From Pseudomonadota bacterium (GTDB lineage: Bacteria; Pseudomonadota; Gammaproteobacteria; Burkholderiales; Rhodocyclaceae): DNA of 64,000 bases. Of this stretch, positions 16,454 to 25,452 are shown piece by piece (within the stretch, counting starts at the first letter, position 1; every line of letters begins with the position of its first letter). The DNA is taken from assembly GCA_029776255.1 (NCBI GenBank), contig JAKOTN010000023.1:60682-124681 (forward strand), written 5' to 3'. The notes beneath the pieces were generated by a model. It had not been told where the DNA came from, did not search any database, and worked only from the letters and a program-made list of their open reading frames with translations. Both the position numbers and the translations under genes were made by a program.

Positions 16454-18673
16454 TCAGAATTCAAGCTTGATCGACCCCATGAAATTGCGCGGCGCGCCAT
16501 ACGTGGCGTAACTGCCACCGCCGTAATCGAAGTAGGTCTTGTCGAGCAGATTCTGTCCGTTCAACTGCAAGGACACCCGCTGCTTGCCGATCGTGGTGCG
16601 ATAGCCGATGACGCCGTCCAGACGGCCATAACCGGGAAGCTGAACGGTATTGGTGTTGTTCGCCTGACGCTCGCCGTTGAGATAAACACCGGCACCGAAG
16701 AAATAGCCTTCGGCGGAACCCGGTGCCGAATCGTATTTGGCCCACAGGCTGAGATTGTGCAACGGCACGCCGGCCCAGGTCTTGCCGACGGTGTTGGCGG
16801 TACCCGGCGTTTTGTCCTCGGTGATCTCGGCCTTATCGTAGGTGTAGCTGCCGATCAGACTGACGTGCTCGCTCACCTGCCCGGCAATATCGAATTCCAC
16901 GCCGCGACTGCGGACCTCGCCCACGGCCACGCTGAAGCCCGGATGCGCCAGATCGGGCGTCAAACGGTTCTTCAGCCGCAGATCGAACAGCGTCAGCGAA
17001 GTGGACGCCCGTCCGCCAAACAGGCTGGCTTTCGCCCCGAACTCATATTGCACGCCTCGTTCCGGATCGAATTTCGATTTATCGAACGACGACAAGGTCG
17101 AATTGCTGTTACCGAAAGACTCCGAATAGCTACCGTAGAACGAAACACTGTCGCTGAGCTTGTAGAGCACGCCAGCGCGCGGAGAGAATTGTTTTTCGGT
17201 GGGCGCCGTCGGGTCGAAAGCGCCGTCGCAATGCGGGTAGCAGGCCGTATTGGTCGCCCCATAGATTTTTGAGCTTTCGTTTTTGGCGATGTCGTAGCGC
17301 CCGCCAAGCAGCACCTCCCAATTTTTCCCCAGCGCGATCTGGTCCTGAACGTAAAAACCGGTGTTTCTCAACCTGCTCCGGGAAAGAACGTTCCCGGACG
17401 CTTGATCGAAATAGCGCTGCATGGTCTGAACGTTGATGTTGCCGTAGACCGGCGCGAAGATATTGAGCGCCGGCACGCGGTTCAATGTCGAACCGGATTC
17501 GTTGTAGCCAGTGAATTTCGTATCGTTGGCGAACCAATCCACGCCCAGCAGCAGTCGATGCTTAATCGCCCCGGTGCTGAATTGACCCGTCAAATCGAGG
17601 TTGGTCGAGTACTGCTCACGGTCAACGGGATTGTTGGAAATCCGGCGGTTCATTAAATTCGATTTGGAATTAAATCCTTGATACAGAAGATATGTCTGAA
17701 CCTCGTCCGCCGTATGGTAGTTGAACCGGTGAGTGATTTTCCAAGCGTCGTTGAAGGCATGACTCCAGTCGAACGCCAGTGTTGTCCGCTTGACCGTACT
17801 GGGCCACTCGGTCCACATCACCTCGTCGTTTTGCGTCCAGTGACGTGGCACAGCCGCTGGCCGATTGCCGATGTAGGGAATCTGTTGAGCCGAATACGCC
17901 GGACTGACCATTTTCTGGTCGTAATGCTCCAGTTGAAGGTTGGCGTCGAATTGCGCCGAAGGGCGCCAGTTCAGGTACGCGGCGACGGCTGTATTTCGGT
18001 GATGTTGAAAGTCGACGAAGCCATCGCCCTTGTCGTAGACTCCCATCAGCCGGTAACTCAGCGTTTTGTCTTCGTTGACCGGGCCGGTGACATCGCCCAC
18101 CGTCCGCAGCGTTCCCCAACTGCCGAATTGCTGCTGGACGCTCGCCGAAAAGTCGTTCCGCGGTTTTTTGGTGACGATGTTTACCAGACCGCCGGGTTGG
18201 ATACGGCCGTACAACACCGAACTTGGCCCTTTGACCACCTCGACGCGATCGACAAAAGCCATATCCTCGGTGCCGATGACCCCGTTGAGTTTCAAACCGT
18301 TGCGGAAGGTGTCCGAGCCGGTCTGGAATCCGCGAATCGCAAACACATCGTAATAAACACTGGTCGGCGTTTGCACACCGCTGACGTTCTTGACTGCCTC
18401 CTGAATGGAGACGATCTGCCGATCCTCGAGAACATCGCCCGGAATCACCTGAACCGCCACCGGTGTTTCCAGCGCGGCGGCGTCTGTTTTGGTCCCTGCG
18501 CGGCTCTTTTTCACGGCATAGGCGTTTTCGGCCGCATCCCGGATTTCGATTGTGCTCAGCGTTGTCGCGTCCTCAGCCCATGCCGCGTTAAAACACCCGG
18601 CGACCAACATTGAAACGAGTGTCCGGCGGAGTCCGGTGCGGTCCGCCTGAAAACGGCGACGGTGTTCTTTCAT
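16454..18673 (-). CDS. TonB-dependent siderophore receptor
   Basis: A 739-residue outer-membrane receptor: signal peptide ending near AWA-ED, a TonB-box-like TLSTIEIRD, a plug domain (ETPVAVQVIPGDVLEDRQIV; VVKGPSSVLYGRIQPGGLVN), a 22-strand barrel and a terminal aromatic (GSIKLEF). The GRIQPGGLVNIVTKKP stretch is typical of the FhuA/FpvA siderophore-receptor branch. It is the first gene of a five-gene energised-uptake operon and sits below a candidate Fur site. The actual siderophore is unknown; no biosynthesis genes are present. Confidence 0.93.
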   Translation of the reverse strand: MKEHRRRFQADRTGLRRTLVSMLVAGCFNAAWAEDATTLSTIEIRDAAENAYAVKKSRAGTKTDAAALETPVAVQVIPGDVLEDRQIVSIQEAVKNVSGVQTPTSVYYDVFAIRGFQTGSDTFRNGLKLNGVIGTEDMAFVDRVEVVKGPSSVLYGRIQPGGLVNIVTKKPRNDFSASVQQQFGSWGTLRTVGDVTGPVNEDKTLSYRLMGVYDKGDGFVDFQHHRNTAVAAYLNWRPSAQFDANLQLEHYDQKMVSPAYSAQQIPYIGNRPAAVPRHWTQNDEVMWTEWPSTVKRTTLAFDWSHAFNDAWKITHRFNYHTADEVQTYLLYQGFNSKSNLMNRRISNNPVDREQYSTNLDLTGQFSTGAIKHRLLLGVDWFANDTKFTGYNESGSTLNRVPALNIFAPVYGNINVQTMQRYFDQASGNVLSRSRLRNTGFYVQDQIALGKNWEVLLGGRYDIAKNESSKIYGATNTACYPHCDGAFDPTAPTEKQFSPRAGVLYKLSDSVSFYGSYSESFGNSNSTLSSFDKSKFDPERGVQYEFGAKASLFGGRASTSLTLFDLRLKNRLTPDLAHPGFSVAVGEVRSRGVEFDIAGQVSEHVSLIGSYTYDKAEITEDKTPGTANTVGKTWAGVPLHNLSLWAKYDSAPGSAEGYFFGAGVYLNGERQANNTNTVQLPGYGRLDGVIGYRTTIGKQRVSLQLNGQNLLDKTYFDYGGGSYATYGAPRNFMGSIKLEF

Positions 18674-18743
18674 GATTCCCCCCTGAGTTCATTGACACGA
18701 TGAGCGGGAAACCGTGACTCCCCCGTCCACAAAACGCGAAAGG

Positions 18744-18761
18744 TAACAATTTCAATCGTTA
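18744..18761 (-). promoter_or_regulatory. Candidate Fur operator upstream of receptor operon
   Basis: taacaatt-tc-aatcgtta is an 8-bp inverted repeat with one mismatch, AT-rich against a GC-rich background, centred about 80 bases upstream of the receptor ATG. Its spacing and base composition fit Fur boxes, and an iron-uptake operon follows. The match to the enterobacterial consensus is only partial. Confidence 0.45.
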
Positions 18762-18779
18762 TTGCCCATGTGACACAGG

Positions 18780-19281
18780 GTCGCACCGGGAGGCCGCCTG
18801 CCTGCGCCCGGTCGCGCTCTGGTGCTCAGTCGCGATGGAATTGCTGAATTCAAACAGAATGTTCGGTCGAGTGTCTCCCAATGACGTGTAAGGACCACCG
18901 TGGGCTTGTCTGTATTATCAAAAACCGATAACTCGGTTGGACGGAATCAGGCGAACCCCCTGCCGTCAAGCGACGCGATAAGCGACCATTTCGAACCGTT
19001 CATCGGCACCCGGCTCGCCTTCGGCCGTTACGCCAGTGCCAGCGAGCTCATGCGCGAGCGGCAGCGTCTCCTGGAAGAACCGGAAACATTTTGCCCAATC
19101 GAGCTTGTGGGGCTCCGCCTCGCGTTCAGAGCCCTGGTCGCCCGGCGGAGGTCGTTTGCCCGCGAAGCGAACGCGACATCTGGGACATCGGCGACTGCGT
19201 CGCACGGGACAGCCCGTCGCGGGTAGGCGCACTCAAACGCCTGTCGTCACGGGCGCCGTCGCTTTTGCGCATGCGCGCCGC
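18780..19281. other. Gene-poor stretch between receptor promoter and next gene
   Basis: Short readings on both strands (e.g. 18900-19226 plus, 18966-19232 minus) lack ribosome-binding sites and recognisable families. The minus-strand segment with LDWAKCFRFFQETLPLAHEL looks protein-like but runs into low-quality sequence, so it could be a decayed gene. Confidence 0.3.
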
Positions 19282-19773
19282 TTAGAGACCGAAAGTCGTC
19301 GGACTCATCGCGTCGCCGCCTTCGGCGACGATATCCTCGAAACGTCGCAGGTAAGGGGCGCACTCCGCCGGTTCGTCGATCAGCAGGCGCGCGCGCGGCT
19401 GGGAGCGTTCGAAACGCACCAGCACGTGCCGGTCATCGGCGATCAGCAACGAGTCGGTGAGCGACGCCAGATGATCGGGCGCCTGGACGATACGCAGATC
19501 TGGCGCGTGAATGCATAGGAGATCAATCAGTTGCGGATCGTGCCGCCGGACGGACTCGCTGTTCTGAACGACAATCGTCAGCCGGCTGTCGCGCCGCGGG
19601 GTGCGCTCCCGCGCGGCGAGCAGGCGGCGCAGCGTCGCCAGGCGCGCCGGATCTTCAAGTTTGAGCAAGGCCAGGTCCTCGTCGAAGATCCGCAGCGTGG
19701 TTGGCGCCAGCGCCAGCATCTCACGGATTGCTTCGTCGTATTCACGCCAAGTGGTAAGCAGTTTGCGGGTCAT
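19282..19773 (-). CDS. Conserved hypothetical protein
   Basis: A 163-residue soluble protein with the pattern TWREYDEAIREMLALAPTTL, RLTIVVQNSESVRRHDPQLI, LLIADDRHVLVRFERSQPRA and a terminal MSPTTFGL. It recalls a small betaproteobacterial family with a phospholipase-D-like half-fold (possibly DUF7931), but I am not certain. ATG 19773 is chosen because upstream in-frame sequence is Arg-rich and unlike coding. It is divergent from the methyltransferase gene. Confidence 0.7.
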   Translation of the reverse strand: MTRKLLTTWREYDEAIREMLALAPTTLRIFDEDLALLKLEDPARLATLRRLLAARERTPRRDSRLTIVVQNSESVRRHDPQLIDLLCIHAPDLRIVQAPDHLASLTDSLLIADDRHVLVRFERSQPRARLLIDEPAECAPYLRRFEDIVAEGGDAMSPTTFGL

Positions 19774-19955
19774 CGCGGCGACTCCCGTGCGGTTTCGGCG
19801 ACGATAGCAAATCCGGACGGCTTGCGCCAAGCCGCCGCCGGCGCGATGATGGCGCGCCGTCGCCGGGACGACTCGCGGCAGCGATTCCGGGAAAAATCGC
19901 CCGAAAACGGCCCGGAGCAACCGCCATTCGTCCCACGAAAGAAAGCCGAGAAATC

Positions 19956-20591
19956 ATGACCGACATGACGCAGGAAACGATTTGGAGCACGCGCTACCGC
20001 GACGCCGGAGAAACGTATCTTTTCGGTACCGAACCCAACCGCTTTCTCACCGGTCGGGCGACGGTGCTGCGCGTCGGCGAGACGGCATTGTGCATTGCCG
20101 ACGGCGAAGGCCGAAACTCGGTCTGGCTGGCTGAACGGGGGCTGACGACGACCGCGGTCGACATCTCGGCCGTCGCGGTGGACAAGGCGCGGCGTCTGGC
20201 CACCGACCGCGGGGTCGACGTGCGTTTCCTGGTCGCCGACATGCTGGCGCCGGACTGGCCGCCGGCCGACTTGCAGGAAACCTTCGATTGGGTGATCGGC
20301 ATCTTCATCCAGTTCGTCGGTTCCAAGGAGCGGGAGCGCCAGTTCGCCGTGATCAAGCAACTCGTCCGGCCCGGCGGGCGCCTATTGCTACAGGGCTACA
20401 CCCCAAAACAACTCGATTACCGGACGGGTGGCCCATCGGCCGTCGACAATCTCTATACCGTCGCCGACCTGCGCGCGGCATTCGACGACTGGCGCATCGA
20501 GGAACTGATCGACTACGAAGACGACATCGCCGAGGGCGATGGCCATCGGGGGCGTTCGGCGTTGATCGGACTCGTCGCGAGGAAACCATAG
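19956..20591 (+). CDS. Class I SAM-dependent methyltransferase
   Basis: A 211-residue protein with the SAM-binding motif I region ALCIADGEGRNSVWLAERG, motif II-like VDISAVAVDKAR and a post-motif VRPGGRLLLQGYTPKQ. The layout resembles the TehB/thiopurine-like small methyltransferases. The substrate is unknown. ATG 19956 is used; a second ATG 9 bases inside is also possible. The downstream gap contains the rpoH promoter. Confidence 0.85.
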   Translation: MTDMTQETIWSTRYRDAGETYLFGTEPNRFLTGRATVLRVGETALCIADGEGRNSVWLAERGLTTTAVDISAVAVDKARRLATDRGVDVRFLVADMLAPDWPPADLQETFDWVIGIFIQFVGSKERERQFAVIKQLVRPGGRLLLQGYTPKQLDYRTGGPSAVDNLYTVADLRAAFDDWRIEELIDYEDDIAEGDGHRGRSALIGLVARKP

Positions 20592-20652
20592 CGTAGGTCT
20601 TGGATACATCAAGCCTTGCCAGCAGCGAAGTCACGGCGAACTATTTCGGCGA

Positions 20653-20679
20653 TTAGCACTCTTAGGTGACGAGTGCTAA
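20653..20679 (+). promoter_or_regulatory. CIRCE element (HrcA operator) overlapping rpoH promoter
   Basis: TTAGCACTC-N9-GAGTGCTAA is an exact match to the CIRCE consensus, 37 bases upstream of the rpoH start codon. A -10-like TAAAAT (20676-20681) sits over its right arm, with TTAGCA of the left arm at -35 spacing (17 bases), so HrcA binding would block the promoter directly. Confidence 0.93.
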
Positions 20680-20715
20680 AATGTAACCCAGGATATGTCA
20701 GGAGGACCCATCGAC

Positions 20716-21579
20716 ATGACGACGCAAGCCGTGGCTTTACCGACTGTTTCCGCTGTTGGCAGTATTGACGCCTACATCCAGGCGGCAAGGCGGTTGCCGC
20801 TGTTGACCGAAGAGGAAGAGTTCAGCCTCGCCAGCCGCTTTCGCGAGGAAAACGATCTTGAGGCGGCGCGGCAACTGGTTTTATCCCATCTCCGTCTGGT
20901 GATTTCGATTGCGCGCGGCTATTTGGGGTATGGCCTGCCGCATGCCGATCTGATTCAGGAGGGCAATATCGGTCTGATGAAGGCGGTCAAGCGATTCGAT
21001 CCGGCGCGCGGCGTCCGCCTGGTGTCTTTCGCCATCCACTGGATCAAGGCCGAAATTCATGAATACGTGCTGCGGAACTGGCGGATGGTGAAGGTTGCCA
21101 CCACCAAGGCGCAGCGGAAGCTGTTTTTCAATCTCCGCGGCATGAAGTCGAACACCGACACGCTGACTTCCGGCCAGATCGGCGACATCGCCCATCGCCT
21201 GAGCGTCAAGCCGGACGACGTGCGGGAGATGGACTCGCGCCTGTCCGGCCATGACGTGGCTTTGGACGGCGATTCCGGCGATGGCGAGGCTTTCGCGCCG
21301 ATTGCCTATCTGGCGGACAATTCCACCGAACCGGTGCATGTGCTCGAAGCGCGCGCCAGGGACCGGTTGCAAAACGATGGTTTGCAGTGTGCGCTCGCCA
21401 GTCTCGATCCGCGCAGTCGCCGCATCGTCGAGGCTCGCTGGCTGAACGAGGAAAATCCCGCGACGCTCCACGATCTGGCCGCCGAATTTGCCGTTTCTGC
21501 CGAGCGCATCCGCCAGATCGAAATGAAGGCGTTACAGAAAATGCGCGCCAACCTGATCGGCCAGACGCCGGGAATCTGA
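20716..21579 (+). CDS. rpoH: RNA polymerase heat-shock sigma factor RpoH (sigma-32)
   Basis: A 287-residue sigma-70-family protein. Region 2 shows LVISIARGYLGYGLPHADLI followed by QEGNIGLMKAVKRFDP. The RpoH-specific box QRKLFFNLR lies at 135-141 (core), and region 4 ends with FAVSAERIRQIEMKALQKMR. The start is ATG 20716, because AGGAGG (20700-20705) is correctly placed before it; the ATG at 20695 precedes that site. Control by a CIRCE site places the alternative heat-shock sigma factor under the HrcA repressor. Confidence 0.97.
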   Translation: MTTQAVALPTVSAVGSIDAYIQAARRLPLLTEEEEFSLASRFREENDLEAARQLVLSHLRLVISIARGYLGYGLPHADLIQEGNIGLMKAVKRFDPARGVRLVSFAIHWIKAEIHEYVLRNWRMVKVATTKAQRKLFFNLRGMKSNTDTLTSGQIGDIAHRLSVKPDDVREMDSRLSGHDVALDGDSGDGEAFAPIAYLADNSTEPVHVLEARARDRLQNDGLQCALASLDPRSRRIVEARWLNEENPATLHDLAAEFAVSAERIRQIEMKALQKMRANLIGQTPGI

Positions 21580-21601
21580 TCCCGAATGTGATCCCGACTA
21601 T

Positions 21602-21623
21602 CGGGCGGCGATCGCGCCGCCCG
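21602..21623. terminator. Candidate bidirectional hairpin between rpoH and cyaY
   Basis: cgggcggc-gatcgc-gccgcccg forms a perfect 8-bp GC stem with a 6-base loop between two convergent stop codons (rpoH at 21579, cyaY at 21626). There is no T-tract, so it is a weak candidate as an intrinsic terminator. Confidence 0.45.
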
Positions 21624-21625
21624 GC

Positions 21626-21943
21626 TCAGGCGAGCGTTACCGGTTCCGCCGCTTGCAGCGAGACCAACCGTGACAGCGCGGCCATCAATTCTTCATCGTG
21701 ACGGCCATCCTGCCAGCATTCACCGTTCCAACGGTAGTGGAATCCCCCCGATTTGGCGGCAACCCAGATTTCCTGGGCGGCATCGTGACGGTTGACGATG
21801 ATTTTGCTGCCGTCGGCGAAGACGATTTCCAATACCTTGTCGCTGATCATGGCGAAGTCGAGATCCGCATCGCAACGCTCCAGCGCGGCTTCTATCCGCC
21901 TCAGAGCGGCATCGGCATGGGTGTCGAATTCAGTTTCGTTCAT
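21626..21943 (-). CDS. cyaY: Frataxin homologue CyaY
   Basis: A 105-residue frataxin-fold protein with an acidic first helix (ETEFDTHADAALRRIEAALE), VLEIVFADGSKIIVNRHDAA and QEIWVAAKSGGFHYRW. CyaY binds iron and modulates Fe-S cluster assembly by IscS. It lies divergent from lptM-lysA, a linkage common in proteobacteria. Confidence 0.95.
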   Translation of the reverse strand: MNETEFDTHADAALRRIEAALERCDADLDFAMISDKVLEIVFADGSKIIVNRHDAAQEIWVAAKSGGFHYRWNGECWQDGRHDEELMAALSRLVSLQAAEPVTLA

Positions 21944-21981
21944 CCTGTGCTACCATTTTTCATTTATTGACCGGCCGACTC

Positions 21982-22188
21982 ATGCGACACCATTTATTGC
22001 TGGCCCTGCTGGCATCCATCGCTATCGGCGGCTGCGGCACCAAAGGGGGGCTGGTCTTGCCGCCGAAGCCGCCAGTGACCGTCAAACCCGCTTCGCCACC
22101 TGCCAGTGGCGCCGACGCCGCCACGGCTCCCGCAAAAACAAGTACAAGCGCGGAGAATTCTAGCACGAGCACTGGAGGCGCCCGATGA
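21982..22188 (+). CDS. lptM: LPS translocon maturation chaperone LptM (YifL-type lipoprotein)
   Basis: A 68-residue lipoprotein with a signal peptide ending GG-C and the family hallmark CGTKGGLVLPPKPP (CG-x-KG-x-x-x-LP), followed by a Pro/Ser/Thr-rich tail. LptM assists LptD disulfide maturation in the outer membrane. ATG 21982 gives the standard short n-region. The stop overlaps the lysA ATG. Confidence 0.88.
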   Translation: MRHHLLLALLASIAIGGCGTKGGLVLPPKPPVTVKPASPPASGADAATAPAKTSTSAENSSTSTGGAR

Positions 22189-23429
22189 GTGCTTTCGAAC
22201 GTCACGCTGGCGTGTTGCATGTCGAATCCGTGTCGTTGTCCGATCTGGCCAACGAATTCGGTACCCCGTGCTGGGTGTATTCCCGTCAGGCCATCGAAAC
22301 CGCGCTGGACGAATTTCAGCAGGAGCTGCTGGGTCATGACGCGCTGGTCTGCTACGCGGTCAAGGCCAATTCCAATCTGGCGGTGCTGGATGTGCTGGCG
22401 CGACGCGGCGCCGGCTTCGACATCGTTTCCGAAGGCGAATTGCGGCGCGTGCTGGCCGCTGGCGCCGATCCGCGGCGAATCGTTTTCTCGGGTGTCGGCA
22501 AGTCCGTGTCGGCGATGGAATTGGCGCTGCGGACCGGCATTCTGTGCTTTAACGTCGAGTCGGCCGCCGAACTTGAACGCTTGAACGCGGTGGCCGCGCA
22601 ACAAGGCACGACGGCGCCAGTGAGCCTACGCGTCAATCCCGACGTGGATGCGCGCACGCATCCCTATATTTCGACCGGCTTGAAGGAAAACAAATTCGGT
22701 GTCGCTTACGACGAGGCGCGCACGCTTTATCGACGCGCCGCCGAATTGTCCCATCTGAGGCTTTGCGGTATCGATTGCCACATCGGTTCGCAATTGCTCG
22801 ACGCGGCGCCTTTTTCCGAGGCGCTGGACAAATTGTTGCACTTGATCGATCAGCTGGCGGAAGACGGCATCGCCCTGGAGCATATCGATCTCGGCGGTGG
22901 CCTGGGTATCCGTTATCGCGATGAAGAGGCGCCGACGATCAAGGCCTACCTGCACCCCTTGCTCGACAAGCTCAAGGACCGCCGTTTGCGCATCCTGCTC
23001 GAACCCGGTCGCCGTCTGGTTGGCAACGCCGGCTTGTTACTGACCCGGGTCGATTATCTGAAGCCCGGCGAAATCAAGAATTTCGCGATCGTGGACGCGG
23101 CGATGAACGATCTCGCGCGGCCCGCGCTGTACGGGTCGTGGCACACCATCGTGCCGGTGGTCGAGCGTCAGGGGACGGCCGACACCTGGGAAATCGTCGG
23201 TCCGATCTGCGAGTCGGGCGATTTTCTCGGTCGCGACCGGCCCCTGGTGCTCGCCACCGGCGATTTGTTGGCGATTTTGTCGGCCGGTGCCTACGGCATG
23301 GCGATGAGCTCGAACTACAACACCCGTCCCCGGGCGGCCGAAGTGATGGTCGACGGCCGGCAGTCGTATCTGGTTCGCCGCCGCGAGTCCTTCGACGAGC
23401 TTTTCAACCTCGAGCGGCGCCTTCCCTGA
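22185..23429 (+). CDS. lysA: Diaminopimelate decarboxylase
   Basis: A 414-residue PLP enzyme converting meso-DAP to lysine. CYAVKANSN holds the PLP-binding Lys, CGIDCHIGSQL and HIDLGGGLGIRY bind the cofactor phosphate, and GPICESGDFLG supplies the active-site Cys of the partner subunit. ATGA overlap with lptM indicates coupling. Confidence 0.97.
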   Translation: MSAFERHAGVLHVESVSLSDLANEFGTPCWVYSRQAIETALDEFQQELLGHDALVCYAVKANSNLAVLDVLARRGAGFDIVSEGELRRVLAAGADPRRIVFSGVGKSVSAMELALRTGILCFNVESAAELERLNAVAAQQGTTAPVSLRVNPDVDARTHPYISTGLKENKFGVAYDEARTLYRRAAELSHLRLCGIDCHIGSQLLDAAPFSEALDKLLHLIDQLAEDGIALEHIDLGGGLGIRYRDEEAPTIKAYLHPLLDKLKDRRLRILLEPGRRLVGNAGLLLTRVDYLKPGEIKNFAIVDAAMNDLARPALYGSWHTIVPVVERQGTADTWEIVGPICESGDFLGRDRPLVLATGDLLAILSAGAYGMAMSSNYNTRPRAAEVMVDGRQSYLVRRRESFDELFNLERRLP

Positions 23430-23511
23430 CCGGGGAACGAGCACCCGCGTTCCGACACCGCCGCCTTAATTCGCAACGCGCCGTCGCAAATGCCGGCGCG
23501 GGAAAGCCAGC

Positions 23512-24702
23512 ATGCCGCAACTGGTATTACTACCGGGCAAGGATCGAACGCTTGCCCGTCGCCATCCGTGGATTTTCGCCGGATCGGTCGACAAACTCAC
23601 TGGCCGCGCCCGACCGGGCGATACCGTCGATGTCGTCGCCGCCAACGGGCGGCCGCTGGCCAAGGCCGCGTGGAGCCCGCAATCGAAGATTCGCGCCCGG
23701 GTGTGGAGTTTCGATCCGGAAGAGATCATCGACGATGCCTTCTTCAAGCGCCGCATCCAGGCCGCCGTCGAGCGGCGACGGACGATGCCCGGCTTGTTCG
23801 ATCAGGACGGCCTGCGCCTGATACACGGCGAATCCGACGATTTGCCGGGCGTGATCGCCGACCGCTACGGCGACTCGGTCGTGGTGCAACTGACCGCGGC
23901 TGGACCGGAAAAATGGCGGCAGGCGATCGTCGCCGCACTACAGCGAACGACCGGCTGCGCACGACTGTATGAACGCTCGGATTCCGACGTCCGCCGCCTC
24001 GAAGGCCTCGAACCCGTGGCGGGCTGGCGGCTCGGCGAGGCGCCGCCGGAGCCGCTGACGATTGTCGAAAACGGCGTGACGATGAAAGTCGATATCGTTT
24101 CCGGCCACAAAACCGGCTTTTATCTCGATCAACGCGACAACCGCCTGCTGACGCGCGACTTGGCGGCTGGTCGCTCGGTGCTCAATTGTTTTTGCTATAC
24201 CGGTGGTTTCTCGCTTCAGGCGCTGGCTGGCGGTGCCAGTTGTGTATTGTCGATCGACTCCTCGGCGCCGGCCCTGGCGACCGCGAAGGATAATCTGGCG
24301 CTCAACCCGTGGCTCGACGCCCAGCGGGCGGAATGGCGCGACGCCGACGTTTTCAGTGAACTGCGAGCGCTGAAAAACGCGGACCGTCGTTTCGACTTGA
24401 TCGTTCTCGATCCACCGAAGTTCGCGCCCTCGGCGGCGCACGCCGAGCAGGCGGCGCGCGCATATCGCGATATCAATGTCTTCGGTTTTCGCTTGCTCAA
24501 CCCGGGTGGCTTGCTGATGAGCTATTCGTGCTCGGGCGGCATCGACGCCGATTTTTTTCAACGGATTGTCGCCGAAGCCGCCGTCGCCGCCGGCCGCGAC
24601 GCGCGTATTCTTCGCCGCCTTGCCGCGCCGGCGGATCACCCGGTGGCGCTACGGTTCAGCGAAGGCGACTACCTGAAAGGCCTGCTCTGTCAGGCGGACT
24701 GA
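23512..24702 (+). CDS. rlmI: Class I SAM-dependent 23S rRNA (cytosine) methyltransferase, RlmI type
   Basis: A 396-residue protein with an N-terminal PUA domain (PGKDRTLARRHPWIFAGSV), a linker (HKTGFYLDQRDNR) and a Rossmann methyltransferase domain (VLNCFCYTGGFSLQALAGGA; DLIVLDPPKFAPS; LMSYSCSGG). This is the RlmI/YccW layout that makes m5C1962 in 23S rRNA. It is convergent with msrB, 16 bases apart. Confidence 0.92.
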   Translation: MPQLVLLPGKDRTLARRHPWIFAGSVDKLTGRARPGDTVDVVAANGRPLAKAAWSPQSKIRARVWSFDPEEIIDDAFFKRRIQAAVERRRTMPGLFDQDGLRLIHGESDDLPGVIADRYGDSVVVQLTAAGPEKWRQAIVAALQRTTGCARLYERSDSDVRRLEGLEPVAGWRLGEAPPEPLTIVENGVTMKVDIVSGHKTGFYLDQRDNRLLTRDLAAGRSVLNCFCYTGGFSLQALAGGASCVLSIDSSAPALATAKDNLALNPWLDAQRAEWRDADVFSELRALKNADRRFDLIVLDPPKFAPSAAHAEQAARAYRDINVFGFRLLNPGGLLMSYSCSGGIDADFFQRIVAEAAVAAGRDARILRRLAAPADHPVALRFSEGDYLKGLLCQAD

Positions 24703-24718
24703 CGCTCGTGCCTCCGCC

Positions 24719-25225
24719 TCAGCCACGCAGGGCGGGAAGTTTTTCGTTTCGTGGCACGAATTGCAGTGCCACGCCATTGTTGCAATAGCGCTTGCCGGTC
24801 GGAGGCGGGCCGTCATTGAAGATGTGGCCTTGGTGTCCACCGCAGCGCGAGCAGTGGTATTCGGTGCGCGGATAAAACAGCTTGAAATCGGTTCTGGTGG
24901 CGATTGCGTCCGGCAGGGGTTGCCAGAAACTCGGCCAACCGGTTCCGCTTTCGTATTTCGCCGAGCTGTCGAACAGCGGCAACTGGCATGCGGCGCAGAT
25001 GAACGTACCGTCGCGTTTTTCCTGATTCAAGGGGCTGCTGCCGGCACGTTCGGTATCGTCCTCGAAAAGGACCCGATACGCCGGGGCCGGCAGCAGGGTG
25101 CTCCATTCCGCCTTGGTTTTTTGCAATTTGCCGCTGTCGGCCGCCCGGCTGGGATTGTGGGCGATTATCGGCAGGATGAAAGCGGACAAGCCGCTTAGCC
25201 ATTTCAACGATTGACGGCGATCCAT
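24719..25225 (-). CDS. msrB: Peptide-methionine (R)-S-oxide reductase, exported
   Basis: A 168-residue MsrB with a signal peptide containing DRRQSLKWL, a twin-arginine-like motif, then a hydrophobic stretch and an AHNPSRAAD region. Two zinc CxxC pairs (CAAC; CSRC), GTGWPSFWQP and the catalytic RYCNNGVALQF are present. It repairs methionine-R-sulfoxide, here apparently in the periplasm. ATG 25225 has an aaggag-type site upstream (ccaaggagaaaaatc). Upstream in-frame sequence is Arg-rich and not used. Confidence 0.93.
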   Translation of the reverse strand: MDRRQSLKWLSGLSAFILPIIAHNPSRAADSGKLQKTKAEWSTLLPAPAYRVLFEDDTERAGSSPLNQEKRDGTFICAACQLPLFDSSAKYESGTGWPSFWQPLPDAIATRTDFKLFYPRTEYHCSRCGGHQGHIFNDGPPPTGKRYCNNGVALQFVPRNEKLPALRG

Positions 25226-25452
25226 GATTTTTCTCCTTGGCACGGTAAAGAAACGGGCGCTAACGTCGAGGTGTCGCTTCTGTCGTCGCTCTCGTCTGGT
25301 CGATGGGTAAAGTTTCGTCGCTGGACGGACCGCCACCTTACGCTTTTTGACAAGTCGACGGACGATTCGATTCGCCGCACGGTTGGGCATGGGCCGATGC
25401 CTTGCCGGCAAGTTTCCTCCGTGTCCAAGCTATGCTTAAATTCCGCGTCAAC

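Noticed and set aside
18966..19232. Minus-strand 88-codon frame with LDWAKCFRFFQETLPLAHEL
   Set aside because: It looks partly protein-like but has no ribosome-binding site and no family match, so it is left as gene-poor DNA.
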